From an uncultured Oscillospiraceae bacterium (GTDB taxonomy: Bacteria; Bacillota; Clostridia; Oscillospirales; Oscillospiraceae), in NCBI GenBank assembly GCA_900764755.1, contig CAAFPE010000067.1, positions 13,001-77,000 on the forward strand: a stretch of 64,000 bases of DNA, in the 5' to 3' direction. The number at the start of each line of letters is the position of its first letter. The first letter of the stretch is position 1. This document shows positions 34,443 to 43,176 of the stretch, piece by piece. The notes below the pieces were generated by a model. It searched no databases, was not told the DNA's origin, and was given only the letters and a program-made list of their open reading frames with translations. The position numbers and the translations under genes were made by a program.

Positions 34443-35066
34443 ATGGAACTGGAGAAGCTGAAGCAAAGCCTGATGGACCGGGAGCCTGGTCTGATGGATG
34501 CCACAGGCCGGTACAGCGTGCTGGTCCCTCTGGTGGAGCGGGGGGATCGCTTTTCCCTCCTGTATGAGGTGCGGGCGGGGAGTCTGCGCCGGCAGCCGGG
34601 GGAGGTGTGCTTCCCAGGAGGAAAGCTGGAGGGTTCGGAATCCCCGGAGGAGTGCGCCCTGCGGGAGACCTGGGAGGAGCTTGGGATCCCCCGGGAGAAG
34701 ATCCGGATTCTGGGACGGCTGGACTTTATTGCCCATCGGGCCAATTTTATCCTCTATCCGGTGCTGGCCTTGGTGGAGGGGGATGCGCTGGACGATTTGT
34801 GCCTCAATCCAGACGAAGTGGCAGAGGTGTTTCAGGTTCCGCTGGAGCATCTGCGGCGGGAGGCGCCTCTGGAGTATCGCTATGACCTGATCCCCAGGAC
34901 GGACGAGAATTTTCCCTATGAGTTGATCGGCATTCCGCGGGACTACCGGTGGCAGCCCGGCGGCGAGAATGTGCCGGTCTATCCCTGGAAGGGCCATGCC
35001 ATCTGGGGGCTGACTGGGCGGATCACCCGGCATTTGACCGCCCTGCTGGAGGAATCCGGAGTATGA
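34443..35066 (+). CDS. Nudix hydrolase, probable CoA pyrophosphatase type
   Basis: A 207-residue protein with a complete Nudix box GX5EX7REUXEEXGU (starting GKLEGSE, then RETWEELGI) at about residues 59-82. The preceding RRQPGEVCFPGG segment is close to the upstream motif of the CoA/acyl-CoA pyrophosphatase subfamily (NudL/PCD1), which cleaves CoA to phosphopantetheine and ADP. Mg ligands are the box glutamates. It overlaps the following methyltransferase by 4 nt (ATGA). The subfamily is inferred. Confidence 0.87.
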   Translation: MELEKLKQSLMDREPGLMDATGRYSVLVPLVERGDRFSLLYEVRAGSLRRQPGEVCFPGGKLEGSESPEECALRETWEELGIPREKIRILGRLDFIAHRANFILYPVLALVEGDALDDLCLNPDEVAEVFQVPLEHLRREAPLEYRYDLIPRTDENFPYELIGIPRDYRWQPGGENVPVYPWKGHAIWGLTGRITRHLTALLEESGV

Positions 35067-35722
35067 GGGAGGAGCAGCTGGGCCCCTTTCTCCTGCGTCA
35101 GCCGCCGGGAGTTTTTCCTCTGGGGGAGGATGCCCTGCACCTGGCAGACTTTGCCACGGTGCGCCGGGGCTGGAGGGTGTGCGACCTGGGCACCGGGAGC
35201 GGCTGTCTCCTCCTGCTGCTGTCCGGACGGGTCCCCAGACTGGAACTGTACGGTGTGGAACTGGACCCTGTGGCTGCCCAGGCTGCCCGGGACAATTTGA
35301 CGGAGAACGATCTGGCGGGGACGGTCTGGACAGGGGATTGGAGCGCGCTGCCCAGTAGGACAGGCCCCTTTGACCTGGTGATCTCCAACCCGCCCTACTT
35401 TGCCCAGGGCAGCGGGGCCTCCGGCGGTCCGGCACGGATGGAGGGGCGGGACGGTCTGGAGCATCTGTGCCGTGCCGCCGCCCGCCTGACCCAGAATGGC
35501 GGAAGGTTTGCCCTGTGCCATCGGCCGGAACGGCTGACTGACCTGCTGTGTGCCCTGCGGGCCTGCGGGCTGGAGCCCAAGCGCCTCCAGCTGGCCGCCC
35601 ACGCTCCGGGCCGGCCTGCTTCCCTGGTGCTGGTAGAGGCGGTGCGGCAGGGCCGGCCGGGGCTGGAGATCCTGCCCTCCCTGTACCGTGCAGGCCCTGA
35701 GGGCGGGGGACGGGGGGCGTAA
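35063..35722 (+). CDS. SAM-dependent methyltransferase, TrmN6-like
   Basis: A 219-residue class I methyltransferase. The SAM-binding motif VCDLGTGSGCLLLLL is near residue 40, the acidic motif II YGVELDP follows, and motif IV is SNPPYFAQGSG near residue 112, which signals N6-adenine (or N5-glutamine) methylation. The family includes the tRNA1(Val) A37 methyltransferase. The start overlaps the Nudix stop in ATGA; a longer upstream frame in the Nudix gene is rejected. It precedes rsmI by 38 nt, another RNA methyltransferase. Confidence 0.85.
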   Translation: MREEQLGPFLLRQPPGVFPLGEDALHLADFATVRRGWRVCDLGTGSGCLLLLLSGRVPRLELYGVELDPVAAQAARDNLTENDLAGTVWTGDWSALPSRTGPFDLVISNPPYFAQGSGASGGPARMEGRDGLEHLCRAAARLTQNGGRFALCHRPERLTDLLCALRACGLEPKRLQLAAHAPGRPASLVLVEAVRQGRPGLEILPSLYRAGPEGGGRGA

Positions 35723-35760
35723 AAGCGGCCCAAGCAAATACGATATGTGGAGAGAAGCCT

Positions 35761-36600
35761 ATGTCAGGAATCTTATATCTGGTCCCCACTCCCATCGGGA
35801 ACTTGGGGGACATCTCGCAGCGCATGGCGGAGGCGCTGGAGCAGGCGGACTTTATCGCTGCGGAGGACACCAGAGTCTCGATAAAGCTGCTGAACCATCT
35901 GGGCCTGAAAAAGCAGATGGTTTCTTATTACCGCCATAATGCAGAGACCAGCGGCCCGGCCATTTTGGCCCGCCTGCTGGCGGGGGAGAGCTGCGCCCTG
36001 GTGACTGATGCCGGGATGCCTGCTATCTCCGACCCTGGTGAGGAGCTGGTGGCCCTGTGCGCCTCCAACGGAGTGCCGGTAATGCCCATCCCGGGGCCCT
36101 GCGCCCTGGTGACCGCCCTGGCGGCCTCCGGCCAGCCCACGGGCCGGTTCACCTTCGAGGGCTTCCTGGCCATGAACAAGAAGAACCGCCGCCGCCACCT
36201 GGACTCCCTGCGGGGTGAGGAGCGGACCATGATCTTCTATGAGGCCCCTCACAAGCTGGCGGCCACCCTGGCCGACCTGGCGGAGGCCTTTGGCCGGGAA
36301 CGGCCGGTCTCCCTGTGCCGGGAGTTGACCAAACTCCATGAGGAGATCCGACGGACCACCCTGGGGGCGGCGGCGGATCACTATGCCCAGAACCCGCCGA
36401 AGGGAGAGTTTGTCCTGGTCGTCCGGGGGGCGGAACCGCCGGAGGAGCCGGAGGTCAGCGCGGAGGACGGTCTGGAGCGGGTACGCCTGCTCCGGGAGGA
36501 GGGGCTCTCTCTGCGGGATGCCGTGAAGCGGGCAGCCAAAGAACTGGGCTTGTCCCGAAACGAGCTGTACAGCCGGGCGCTGGAACAGGAGCAAAAATAG
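35761..36600 (+). CDS. rsmI: 16S rRNA (cytidine-1402-2'-O)-methyltransferase
   Basis: A 279-residue tetrapyrrole-methylase-fold protein. Signature segments: ILYLVPTPIGNLGDIS at the start, FIAAEDTRVS, LVTDAGMPAISDPGEELV, and IPGPCALVTALAASG. It 2'-O-methylates C1402 of 16S rRNA together with RsmH, tuning decoding fidelity. The C-terminal helical part (SLRDAVKRAAKELGLSRNELY) matches the RsmI HTH-like tail. GGAGAG precedes the ATG. The downstream terminator closes the operon. Confidence 0.95.
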   Translation: MSGILYLVPTPIGNLGDISQRMAEALEQADFIAAEDTRVSIKLLNHLGLKKQMVSYYRHNAETSGPAILARLLAGESCALVTDAGMPAISDPGEELVALCASNGVPVMPIPGPCALVTALAASGQPTGRFTFEGFLAMNKKNRRRHLDSLRGEERTMIFYEAPHKLAATLADLAEAFGRERPVSLCRELTKLHEEIRRTTLGAAADHYAQNPPKGEFVLVVRGAEPPEEPEVSAEDGLERVRLLREEGLSLRDAVKRAAKELGLSRNELYSRALEQEQK

Positions 36601-36607
36601 ACAAGTC

Positions 36608-36648
36608 AAACGGAGCAGGCGGTCTAGGGACCGCCTGCTCCGTTTTTT
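36608..36648 (+). terminator. Terminator after rsmI
   Basis: AAACGGAGCAGGCGGTC-tagg-GACCGCCTGCTCCG followed by T7. Confidence 0.93.
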
Positions 36649-36676
36649 TGCCACAGATGTCAACTCCAAGAAAAAG

Positions 36677-36718
36677 GCACTCCGTTTTTCAATAGGAAGA
36701 AACGGAGTGCTTAAAAAA
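36677..36718 (-). terminator. Terminator of the abrB-like gene
   Basis: GCACTCCGTTT and AAACGGAGTGC flank a 12-nt loop; on the minus strand the stem is followed by CTTTTTC. Confidence 0.75.
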
Positions 36719-36752
36719 TACAGAGTGAGGAAAATCGACTGCCCGATCAGAG

Positions 36753-37016
36753 TTACTCCTGGGTCAGGCTTTCCTGAAGGGCCTTGATGCACTTCGGGCA
36801 GATGTTCTTGCCGTGGAACATGATGACGTCCTTAGCGTCGTCGCAGAAGATGCAGGCGGGCTGATACTTCCTCAGGACGATGGAAGGACCATCCATGTAG
36901 ATCTCAAGGGAGTCTTTCTCCGCGATGTCCAGGGTGCGGCGCAACTCGATGGGAAGCACGATACGGCCCAGCTCATCAACTTTCCGCACAATACCGGTAG
37001 ATTTCAATTTGACCAT
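36753..37016 (-). CDS. AbrB family transition-state regulator with zinc-ribbon tail
   Basis: An 87-residue protein. Residues 1 to about 48 are the AbrB/SpoVT swapped-hairpin DNA-binding domain: MVKLKSTGIVRKVDELGRIVLPIELRRTLDI. The C-terminal part carries two cysteine pairs, CIFC and CPKC, spaced like a small zinc ribbon in place of the AbrB multimerisation domain. It likely represses post-exponential or sporulation-linked genes. ATG 37016 follows AAGGAAAGG. It is divergent from spmA. Confidence 0.9.
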   Translation of the reverse strand: MVKLKSTGIVRKVDELGRIVLPIELRRTLDIAEKDSLEIYMDGPSIVLRKYQPACIFCDDAKDVIMFHGKNICPKCIKALQESLTQE

Positions 37017-37033
37017 CCTTTCCTTGTGATCCG

Positions 37034-37051
37034 TGATCGCCGAAAGGCGAT
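37034..37051 (-). promoter_or_regulatory. Leader hairpin of abrB-like gene
   Basis: GATCGCC-gaaa-GGCGATC, a 7-bp stem closed by a GNRA-type or TTTC loop depending on strand, about 20 nt before the start codon. Confidence 0.5.
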
Positions 37052-37098
37052 CAAGACGGCACGGAATATGTAAAAGAATACCGAAAACGGCAAATTTA

Positions 37099-37127
37099 AT
37101 TATATCGGCAAAGTGAGGATCTGTCAA
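37099..37127 (-). promoter_or_regulatory. Consensus promoter of abrB-like gene
   Basis: Minus strand: TTGACA, a 17-nt spacer and TATAAT, an exact sigma-A consensus. Confidence 0.85.
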
Positions 37128-37341
37128 CTACTTGTGTGAAAATATTGCAAAAACCGACAAATATTTCTACGAAACAGGAAAAATGAAAAATCAGCCTGTT
37201 TTTTGTCGAAGCCGTGCCAAAATTTTAGGTGCCGCCTCCACACGGGACAGAAGTGCCGGGAAGCGAAGCCGGTTTCCAGAGCAGTTTGGGGAATTTTTTT
37301 CCGGCCGGCCCGTATAGATGGGACGAGAGGGGGCGGACAGG
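37128..37341 (+). other. Intergenic region between abrB-like gene and spmA
   Basis: About 210 nt. It contains an AT-rich patch and the palindrome CCGGCCGG (37302-37309), but no convincing sigma-A promoter for spmA. A sporulation sigma promoter is possible but not recognised. Confidence 0.35.
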
Positions 37342-37920
37342 ATGATGATGGCATGGATCTGGACTGGTATGGTGGTGATCGCGGTGCTGTGCGGGGTGTG
37401 GACCGGCCAGGAGGCCGTGGTGGCCGCTGCGGCGGTGGAGGGCGCCCAGGGGGCGATCGAGCTGTGCATCTCCCTGGCGGGGATGATGTGCCTTTGGACA
37501 GGGGTGATGGAGATCATGCGGCGCTCCGGTCTGGCGGAAAAGCTGTCCCGGCTGCTCCGGCCGGTACTGGGGCTGATCTTTCCACAGACGGCCCGGGATC
37601 AGGAGACCATGGACAGCATCGCCGCCAATGTGTCCGCCAATCTGCTGGGCTTGGGGAATGCAGCCACCCCGCTGGGCATCGAGGCGGCCAGAAAAATGAG
37701 CCGTCAGAGCCCGGGGACGGCCTCTGACGCCATGTGTATGCTGGTGGTGTGCAACACGGCCTCCATCCAGCTGATCCCCACCACGGTGGCTGCGGTGCGC
37801 TCCGCGGCGGGGTGTGCCGCCCCCTTCGACATTCTGCCGGCAGTGTGGCTGGCCTCCGCCCTGTCTGTGGGGGTGGGGATCCTGGCCTGCAAGGTGTTTG
37901 CCCGGATCTGGAGGGATTGA
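37342..37920 (+). CDS. spmA: Spore maturation protein A
   Basis: A 192-residue membrane protein of the nucleoside-recognition (Gate) family with about five helices. Family hallmarks are GLIFPQ, then SIAANVSANLLGLGNAATPLGIEAA near residue 100 and VVCNTASIQLIPTTVAAVRS near residue 135. In Bacillus, SpmA and SpmB are needed for spore core dehydration. Of three adjacent ATG codons, 37342 is chosen for its distance from GAGGGGG. spmB follows after 2 nt. Confidence 0.93.
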   Translation: MMMAWIWTGMVVIAVLCGVWTGQEAVVAAAAVEGAQGAIELCISLAGMMCLWTGVMEIMRRSGLAEKLSRLLRPVLGLIFPQTARDQETMDSIAANVSANLLGLGNAATPLGIEAARKMSRQSPGTASDAMCMLVVCNTASIQLIPTTVAAVRSAAGCAAPFDILPAVWLASALSVGVGILACKVFARIWRD

Positions 37921-37922
37921 GG

Positions 37923-38447
37923 ATGGAATTTCTGCTTACCATGGTTGTTCCCCTGACCATCAGCGGGGTGGCGCTGTACGGAGCGGGACGGCGGGTGGAC
38001 GTCTACGCCGCGCTGATCCACGGAGCGGGGGAGGGGCTGGAGACCCTGCTGCGTATCGTGCCGGCCCTGGTGGGTCTGCTGACGGCGGTGTCCATGCTGC
38101 GGGCCTCTGGGGCGCTGGATCTGGCGGCCCAGCTGCTGGCTCCCCTGCTGGACCGGGTGGGCGTGCCCTCGGAGCTGCTCCCCCTGATGCTGGTGCGGCC
38201 CATCAGCGGCTCCGCCGCCCTGGGGGTGGGGGCGGAGCTGATCGGGACCTGTGGGCCGGACTCCTACCTGGGGCGGGTGGCGGCGGTGATGCTGGGCTCT
38301 ACGGAGACCACCTTTTACACCATCGCAGTCTACTTCGGCGCAGTGGGGGTGACCCGCACCCGCTATGCCCTGCCCGCCGCCCTGTGCGCCGATCTCACCG
38401 GCTTTCTGGCCGCCGCCTGGGCGGTCCGGCTGTGCTTCGGGGGATGA
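37923..38447 (+). CDS. spmB: Spore maturation protein B
   Basis: A 174-residue Gate-family membrane protein: VPLTISGVALYGAGRRVDVY at the start, a central PLMLVRPISGSAALGVGAELI, and the diagnostic GSTETTFYTIAVYFGAVGVTRTRYA near residue 130. It acts with SpmA in the forespore membrane; paired genes in this order are standard in spore formers. ATG 37923 comes 2 nt after the spmA stop, with GGATTGAGG as a weak ribosome site, so coupling is likely. It converges on the next gene with a 1-nt gap. Confidence 0.93.
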   Translation: MEFLLTMVVPLTISGVALYGAGRRVDVYAALIHGAGEGLETLLRIVPALVGLLTAVSMLRASGALDLAAQLLAPLLDRVGVPSELLPLMLVRPISGSAALGVGAELIGTCGPDSYLGRVAAVMLGSTETTFYTIAVYFGAVGVTRTRYALPAALCADLTGFLAAAWAVRLCFGG

Positions 38448-38448
38448 A

Positions 38449-39780
38449 TCAGTCCACCAGGATGGCGTTGGGGTAAATGCGCTCCATCCGTGCATCAGGA
38501 AAGCGCTCGTCCAGCCGCTGCTCCAGCGCGGTTTCGGCGGGGATACCGGCGCTGCGCTGGGTGTACCGGGTCATGGCCAGGCTGGAGATGCCGGCGTTCA
38601 GGACCATAAAGACGATCATGCCCCAGGTCAGCAGCTTTCCGGTCTGCATGGGGAGGCGCTCAATGAGCCGGGACAGGGCGGGGTAGGCCAACTTGAGCCA
38701 CACCACCGCAGCGATGCCCCAGAAAAAGCAGTACAGCAGATTGATGCGCCCGCCCAGATTGAAGGGCAGGTGGCTGTAATCCCAAAATACGGTGCCGAAC
38801 ACCAGCTCAGTGAAAACGGAGCAGATATATTCGTATGCACCCCCCAGCACGGTCCCAAAGAGGAAGGTAAAGCCGTCGCTGCGGGTGCGGTACTGGTAGA
38901 GGATGGCGGTGAGCAGCACTGCGCCGAAGCCCCAGACCAGGGAGAAGGGACCGTATACCACGCTGCTGCGGCTCATCCAGACTCCGGCGGTGAGGCGGCA
39001 GAAGATGGTCTCGATCACATCCCCCAGGAAGGAGCCCAGGAAAAAGAGGCAGGCCAGCTTATAAAATCCGCACCCAGCGGCAAAGACGGGGGAGTGCTCC
39101 TCCCGGGCAGCGCGGGCAGCCTTCTGCCCCCGGCGGAGCTGTTCCCGCTCCAGGCTGGGGTAGGCACGGGCCATGCGGCGCTGGATGTACCGGGTCACCA
39201 CGTTGTCCAGGGCATCGGACAGCCGCTTCCAGCGGCGGGATACCTCACCCGGCTCCCCCAGACTGCCCTTCAGCTGGAGCAGGGCGGCCCAGGAGCCAAG
39301 AAAGTCCACCTCCAGCAGAATGAGGACGGCCAGCAGGATCAATTCCCCCACGGAACGGGGAAACAATCCGGTCAAGGTGACCAGCATGGGGTTGAGGAAA
39401 AACACGCACAGCAGAGCCAGCAGGCCCCAGATCAGAGAGTACTTGAGGCAGATGTGCCCGTTGAAGTTCCATGGCTCATCGGAATAGTCCCACCACTTCT
39501 GATGAGAAATGCGCTCCAGCAGCAGGCCGGTGACAAGTTCCAGGCCGGTGGCCAGGATCATGCCGCCCAGAAACAGAAAGAAGGGGGCGGAGCGCAGCTC
39601 TGGCAGGAAGATGGCGAAGAGGACGGCGGCCAGTCCATAGACCGGGGAGAAGGGGGCGTTGAGAAAGCCGCGGTTGAGCAGACGGCGCTTGCGGACGGCG
39701 GCCAGGGCGGTCTCCATCAGCCAGCCCAGGAAGGCGTAGATCAAAAAGAACCAAAGCAGCTGGTACAGCGTGTACTCCAT
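38449..39780 (-). CDS. CmpB-type putative ABC transporter permease, duplicated domain
   Basis: A 443-residue protein with about ten membrane segments in two related halves. Each half carries the PF06541-like pattern: LGWLMETALAAVRKRRLLNRGFLNAPFSPVYG near residue 20 and GDVIETIFCRLTAGVWMSRSSVVYGPFSLVWG near residue 255, followed by WWDYS/FWDYS and an N-G-x-I motif. The family is annotated as a permease, but its partners and substrate are unknown and no ATPase is adjacent. An alternating helical cytosolic segment (about residues 180-230) links the halves. Confidence 0.82.
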   Translation of the reverse strand: MEYTLYQLLWFFLIYAFLGWLMETALAAVRKRRLLNRGFLNAPFSPVYGLAAVLFAIFLPELRSAPFFLFLGGMILATGLELVTGLLLERISHQKWWDYSDEPWNFNGHICLKYSLIWGLLALLCVFFLNPMLVTLTGLFPRSVGELILLAVLILLEVDFLGSWAALLQLKGSLGEPGEVSRRWKRLSDALDNVVTRYIQRRMARAYPSLEREQLRRGQKAARAAREEHSPVFAAGCGFYKLACLFFLGSFLGDVIETIFCRLTAGVWMSRSSVVYGPFSLVWGFGAVLLTAILYQYRTRSDGFTFLFGTVLGGAYEYICSVFTELVFGTVFWDYSHLPFNLGGRINLLYCFFWGIAAVVWLKLAYPALSRLIERLPMQTGKLLTWGMIVFMVLNAGISSLAMTRYTQRSAGIPAETALEQRLDERFPDARMERIYPNAILVD

Positions 39781-39813
39781 AAAACTTCCTTTCCAGATGG
39801 GGGAGAGAGGGGA

Positions 39814-40959
39814 TCAGAGGGCGGCGAAAAAGTCCCGGATGGCGGTCTGCTCCGCCTGAACGGAGCCCTGGACGAAGTCTGGCTTGCCGCCGCCCCGTCC
39901 GGACAGAGCCTGGTTCAGGGTGCGGGTCAGCTCCCGCAGGTCGCCGCCCGCCTGGCCGATGGCATAGCGGTATCCAGAGCCATCCCGGCCGGAGAAGCAG
40001 GCGCACCGCCCGCCGCAGGTCTCCAGCACCGCTGCGGCCAGCCGGCGCAGGCTGTCAGGGGCCAGGTCCTCCTCAAAGAGAAGCAGGTCCCCGGCGCCCT
40101 GGTATTGCCCGGCCAGGGCGGCGAAGCGGGCGTCCTCCAGGGCGGCCAGGCGGCCCTTCAGTGCCTGGTTCTCCTCCAGCAGGCGGGCCACCGCCCCGGC
40201 GGTCTCACCGGCCTTGGCAGAGAGAAGGTTGGAGACCTGATGGTTCTGTGCCCAGATGCGGGACAGGTATTCCAGGGCACGTCTGCCGCACACCAGTTCG
40301 ATGCGGACACCGGAGCGGAATTTCTGGCAGGAGAGCAGCTTCACCAGGCCCACCTGTCCGGAGGAGGACACATGGGTGCCGCAGCAGGCACAGGTGTCGG
40401 CTCCGGGGAAGGAGACGATGCGCACCCGTCCGGTGAGAGCCTTCTTGCTGCGGTACTCCAGGACCTCCAGCTCCTGGGGAGAGGGGAAGGTAATCTGAAT
40501 GGGGTGGTCCTCCCAGATGTAGCGGTTGGCCGCCTCCTCCAGCTCCTGGACCTGCTCCTCGGTGAGCGCCACGCTGAGGTCGATGGTGATCACGTCGCTC
40601 CCCATGTGAAAGCCTACGTTTTCACAGCCATAGCGGGCGTGAGCGATCCCGGAGACGATGTGCTCCCCGGAGTGGTGCTGCATCAGGTCGAAGCGGCGGG
40701 GCCAGTCGATGTCCCCCTCCACCTGGGAGCCGGGCTCCAGCGGGCGGTCACAGGTGTGGACCACACAGCCCTCCCGCTCGTGGACCTCCAGAACGGAGGT
40801 CCCGCCCAGGGAGCCCAGGTCATAGGGCTGTCCGCCTCCCTCGGGATAGAAGGCGGTCTGGTCCAGCACGACGTCCCAGCCCTTCCGGCTCTGGACGCAG
40901 CTCTGGACGCAGGCGGTGAAGTGGGTGAGATAGGGGTCCAACTCAAATAATTTTTCCAT
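39814..40959 (-). CDS. Alanyl-tRNA editing protein (AlaX-L with DHHA1 domain)
   Basis: A 381-residue free-standing homologue of the AlaRS editing region. FYPEGGGQPYDLG is the conserved beta-barrel entry. Zinc ligands are in QHHSGEHIVSG and in CACCGTHV, the classic HxxxH and CxxxH pair. A coiled linker and a DHHA1 domain follow (DLRELTRTLNQALSGRGGGKPDFVQGS). It deacylates mischarged Ser- or Gly-tRNA-Ala. ATG 40959 is used rather than the TTG two codons upstream. A short CVQSCVQS duplication is seen near residue 20. Confidence 0.92.
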   Translation of the reverse strand: MEKLFELDPYLTHFTACVQSCVQSRKGWDVVLDQTAFYPEGGGQPYDLGSLGGTSVLEVHEREGCVVHTCDRPLEPGSQVEGDIDWPRRFDLMQHHSGEHIVSGIAHARYGCENVGFHMGSDVITIDLSVALTEEQVQELEEAANRYIWEDHPIQITFPSPQELEVLEYRSKKALTGRVRIVSFPGADTCACCGTHVSSSGQVGLVKLLSCQKFRSGVRIELVCGRRALEYLSRIWAQNHQVSNLLSAKAGETAGAVARLLEENQALKGRLAALEDARFAALAGQYQGAGDLLLFEEDLAPDSLRRLAAAVLETCGGRCACFSGRDGSGYRYAIGQAGGDLRELTRTLNQALSGRGGGKPDFVQGSVQAEQTAIRDFFAAL

Positions 40960-41013
40960 ACACAAAAAAACCTCGCTTTTTGGCGCATATGATGGTACAA
41001 CACAATGATAGAT

Positions 41014-41042
41014 ATTATAGCACGGCTGGGGCGAAAAGGCAA
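41014..41042 (-). promoter_or_regulatory. Promoter of alaX gene
   Basis: Minus strand: TTGCCT, a 17-nt spacer and perfect TATAAT. Confidence 0.65.
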
Positions 41043-41096
41043 AGCGCGTCTCCAGACCAAAACGCCGCTGTGTGCGGCAAGGGAGGAGTGGGGAGC

Positions 41097-41363
41097 ATGG
41101 TATCCAGGCGCGTGATAGTCACGCCCCCCCAGGGGCTCCACATGAGACCGGCCCAGCTCCTGGTCAGCGCCATGGGCAAGTATCCCTGTGAGGTGACCAT
41201 TTTCACAGAGGGACGGCAGATCAATGGAAAAAGCATTTTAAGCGTCCTGTCCGCCTGCATCCGGCAGGGGAGCGAGATCGAACTGCGCTGCTCCGGGGAG
41301 GAGGAGCAGGCGGCCCTGGAGGAGGCTGCGGCACTGATCCAGTCCCGGGAGACCGGGGCGTAA
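41097..41363 (+). CDS. ptsH: HPr family phosphocarrier protein
   Basis: An 88-residue HPr. The active-site histidine is in GLHMRPA near residue 15, and GKSILSVLSAC near residue 46 holds the regulatory serine that HPr kinase phosphorylates for carbon catabolite control. It passes phosphate from Enzyme I to sugar-specific EIIA proteins. ATG 41097 follows GGAGGAG. Enzyme I follows 29 nt downstream. No EII component is visible in the window. Confidence 0.92.
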   Translation: MVSRRVIVTPPQGLHMRPAQLLVSAMGKYPCEVTIFTEGRQINGKSILSVLSACIRQGSEIELRCSGEEEQAALEEAAALIQSRETGA

Positions 41364-41392
41364 GGAGCACAGCGAAAGAGGAGATGAGCAGA

Positions 41393-43105
41393 ATGATCCT
41401 GCGGGGGATCGGAGCCTCGGGAGGCGTGGGGATGGGCCCGGCGGTCTGTCTCCGGACGGCGGCACTGGACCACACCGGCAGAGAGTATACCGGCGTGGAG
41501 GACGAGCGGACCCGCCTGCGGGCGGCGGCCTGTCAGGTGGAACGGGACACGGAGGCCCTGGCGGAGCAGATGCGGGGGCGGACGGAGGGGAGCGAGCCCG
41601 CTATCCTCACAGGCCAGATCACCATGCTCCGGGACCCGGAGCTGGAGCTCCAGCTGGACCAGGCTATCCAGGAGGGAGAAACTGCTGAGGCGGCGGTGGA
41701 TGCCGTGTTCGGCGGGTATGTCCGGCTGTTCGAGGGGCTGGAGGATGAGCGGATGCGCCTGCGGGCGGCGGACATCCAGGACCTGCAAAGCCGTCTGCTG
41801 CGGGCGCTGCTGGGCCGGCGGGAGACGGACCTGAGCCGGCTTCCAGAGGGCTGCGTCCTGGTGACCCGGGAGCTGACTCCGTCCATGGCCGTGGGGCTGG
41901 ACCGGGAGCGGGTGGCCGCCATCCTCACAGAGACCGGCGGCTCCAGCAGCCATGCGGCCATTCTGGCCCGGGCCCTGGGCATCCCGGCGGTGCTGGGGGC
42001 GGCAGGGGTTCTCCAGGCGGTGGAGAACGGCGATCTGGTGTTGGTGGACGGGGACGCGGGGACCGCCCTGCCCCGTCCTGGCCGGGAGGCACAGGAGGAG
42101 TACCGGATCCGGCAGGCGGCTCTGCTCCGGCGTCAGGCGCGTCTGGAGGCCTATCGCCACCGGCCCACGCTGGACGGAGATGGGCGGCGCTGTCACCTGT
42201 ATGCCAATGTGGGTCATCCGGCGGAGGCTGTCCGGGCTGCCGGAGAGGGGGCGGAGGGGATCGGTCTGCTGCGCACCGAGTTCCTCTTCCTGGACCGGTC
42301 GGTGCCCCCCACGGAGGAGGAGCAGCTGGCAGCCTATCTGGCCGCGGCGCGGCCCTTCCCAAGGGATGAGGTGGTGATCCGGACCCTGGATGTGGGCGGG
42401 GACAAGCAGATTCCATGGCTAGCCCTGCCCCGGGAGCGGAACCCCTTCCTTGGCTGCCGGGGGCTCCGGGCCTCCTTCGCCCGGCCGGAGCTGTTCCGGA
42501 TCCAGCTGCGGGCGCTGCTGCGGGCAGGGGCAGAGGCTCCCGGGCTGCGGGTGCTGCTGCCCATGGTGACCGATGTGTCAGAGGTGCGGCAGGTCCGGAC
42601 GATGCTGGTCCAGTGCGCCGAGGCGCTGGATCAGGAGGGGCTGGCCTGCCGGCCGGACCTCCCTCTGGGGGTGATGATAGAGACACCGGCCGCCGCCCGG
42701 ACGGCGGATCTGCTGTCCCGGGAGAGCGATTTTTTCTCCATTGGCACCAACGATCTGACCCAGTATATCCTGGCGGCAGACCGGGAGGCCCTGGAGGTAA
42801 AAGATCTTTACACTCCACTTCATCCGGCGGTTTTAAGAGAGCTGCGTGATGTGATCCGGGCGGGAAGGCAGGCAGGGATCCCGGTGGGCCTGTGCGGCGA
42901 GGCGGCGGCCAGTCCGGAGCTGCTTCCTCTGCTGCTCTCCTGGGGACTGGAGGAGTTCTCCGTCTCTCCGGCTCTGCTGCTGGAGACCCGGGCCCGCATC
43001 GCTGGCTGGACGGCCGCGGAAGCCGGGGCGGTGGAACGTCAGGTGATGGCCCTGGCCGGGCCGGAGGAGATCCGTGCCTATTACGACGCCGGGGCATACG
43101 ACTGA
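41393..43105 (+). CDS. ptsI: PTS Enzyme I (PEP-protein phosphotransferase)
   Basis: A 570-residue Enzyme I of normal length. The phospho-histidine lies in TGGSSSHAAILARALGIPAV near residue 185. The PEP-binding barrel shows GIGLLRTEFLF and IGTNDLTQYILAADRE. It autophosphorylates from PEP and loads HPr. ATG 41393 is preferred because AAAGAGGAG directly abuts the ATG at 41384. It forms a two-gene unit with ptsH, ending at a hairpin. Confidence 0.95.
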   Translation: MILRGIGASGGVGMGPAVCLRTAALDHTGREYTGVEDERTRLRAAACQVERDTEALAEQMRGRTEGSEPAILTGQITMLRDPELELQLDQAIQEGETAEAAVDAVFGGYVRLFEGLEDERMRLRAADIQDLQSRLLRALLGRRETDLSRLPEGCVLVTRELTPSMAVGLDRERVAAILTETGGSSSHAAILARALGIPAVLGAAGVLQAVENGDLVLVDGDAGTALPRPGREAQEEYRIRQAALLRRQARLEAYRHRPTLDGDGRRCHLYANVGHPAEAVRAAGEGAEGIGLLRTEFLFLDRSVPPTEEEQLAAYLAAARPFPRDEVVIRTLDVGGDKQIPWLALPRERNPFLGCRGLRASFARPELFRIQLRALLRAGAEAPGLRVLLPMVTDVSEVRQVRTMLVQCAEALDQEGLACRPDLPLGVMIETPAAARTADLLSRESDFFSIGTNDLTQYILAADREALEVKDLYTPLHPAVLRELRDVIRAGRQAGIPVGLCGEAAASPELLPLLLSWGLEEFSVSPALLLETRARIAGWTAAEAGAVERQVMALAGPEEIRAYYDAGAYD

Positions 43106-43114
43106 ATCAAAGCA

Positions 43115-43166
43115 CAGATCCCCCTTCCAGGAGCAGACGGCTCCAGGGAGGGGGATCCTGTTTGTT
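43115..43166. terminator. Hairpin between convergent ptsI and spoU genes
   Basis: GATCCCCCTTCC...GGAGGGGGATC with a T-rich tail (CTGTTTGTT). Confidence 0.65.
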
Positions 43167-43176
43167 CTGCGGAAGC

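Noticed and set aside
38365..40950. Plus-strand ORF of 861 codons
   Set aside because: Antisense to the CmpB-type permease and AlaX genes, both of which have clear motifs; low-complexity Gly/Gln/Ala composition.
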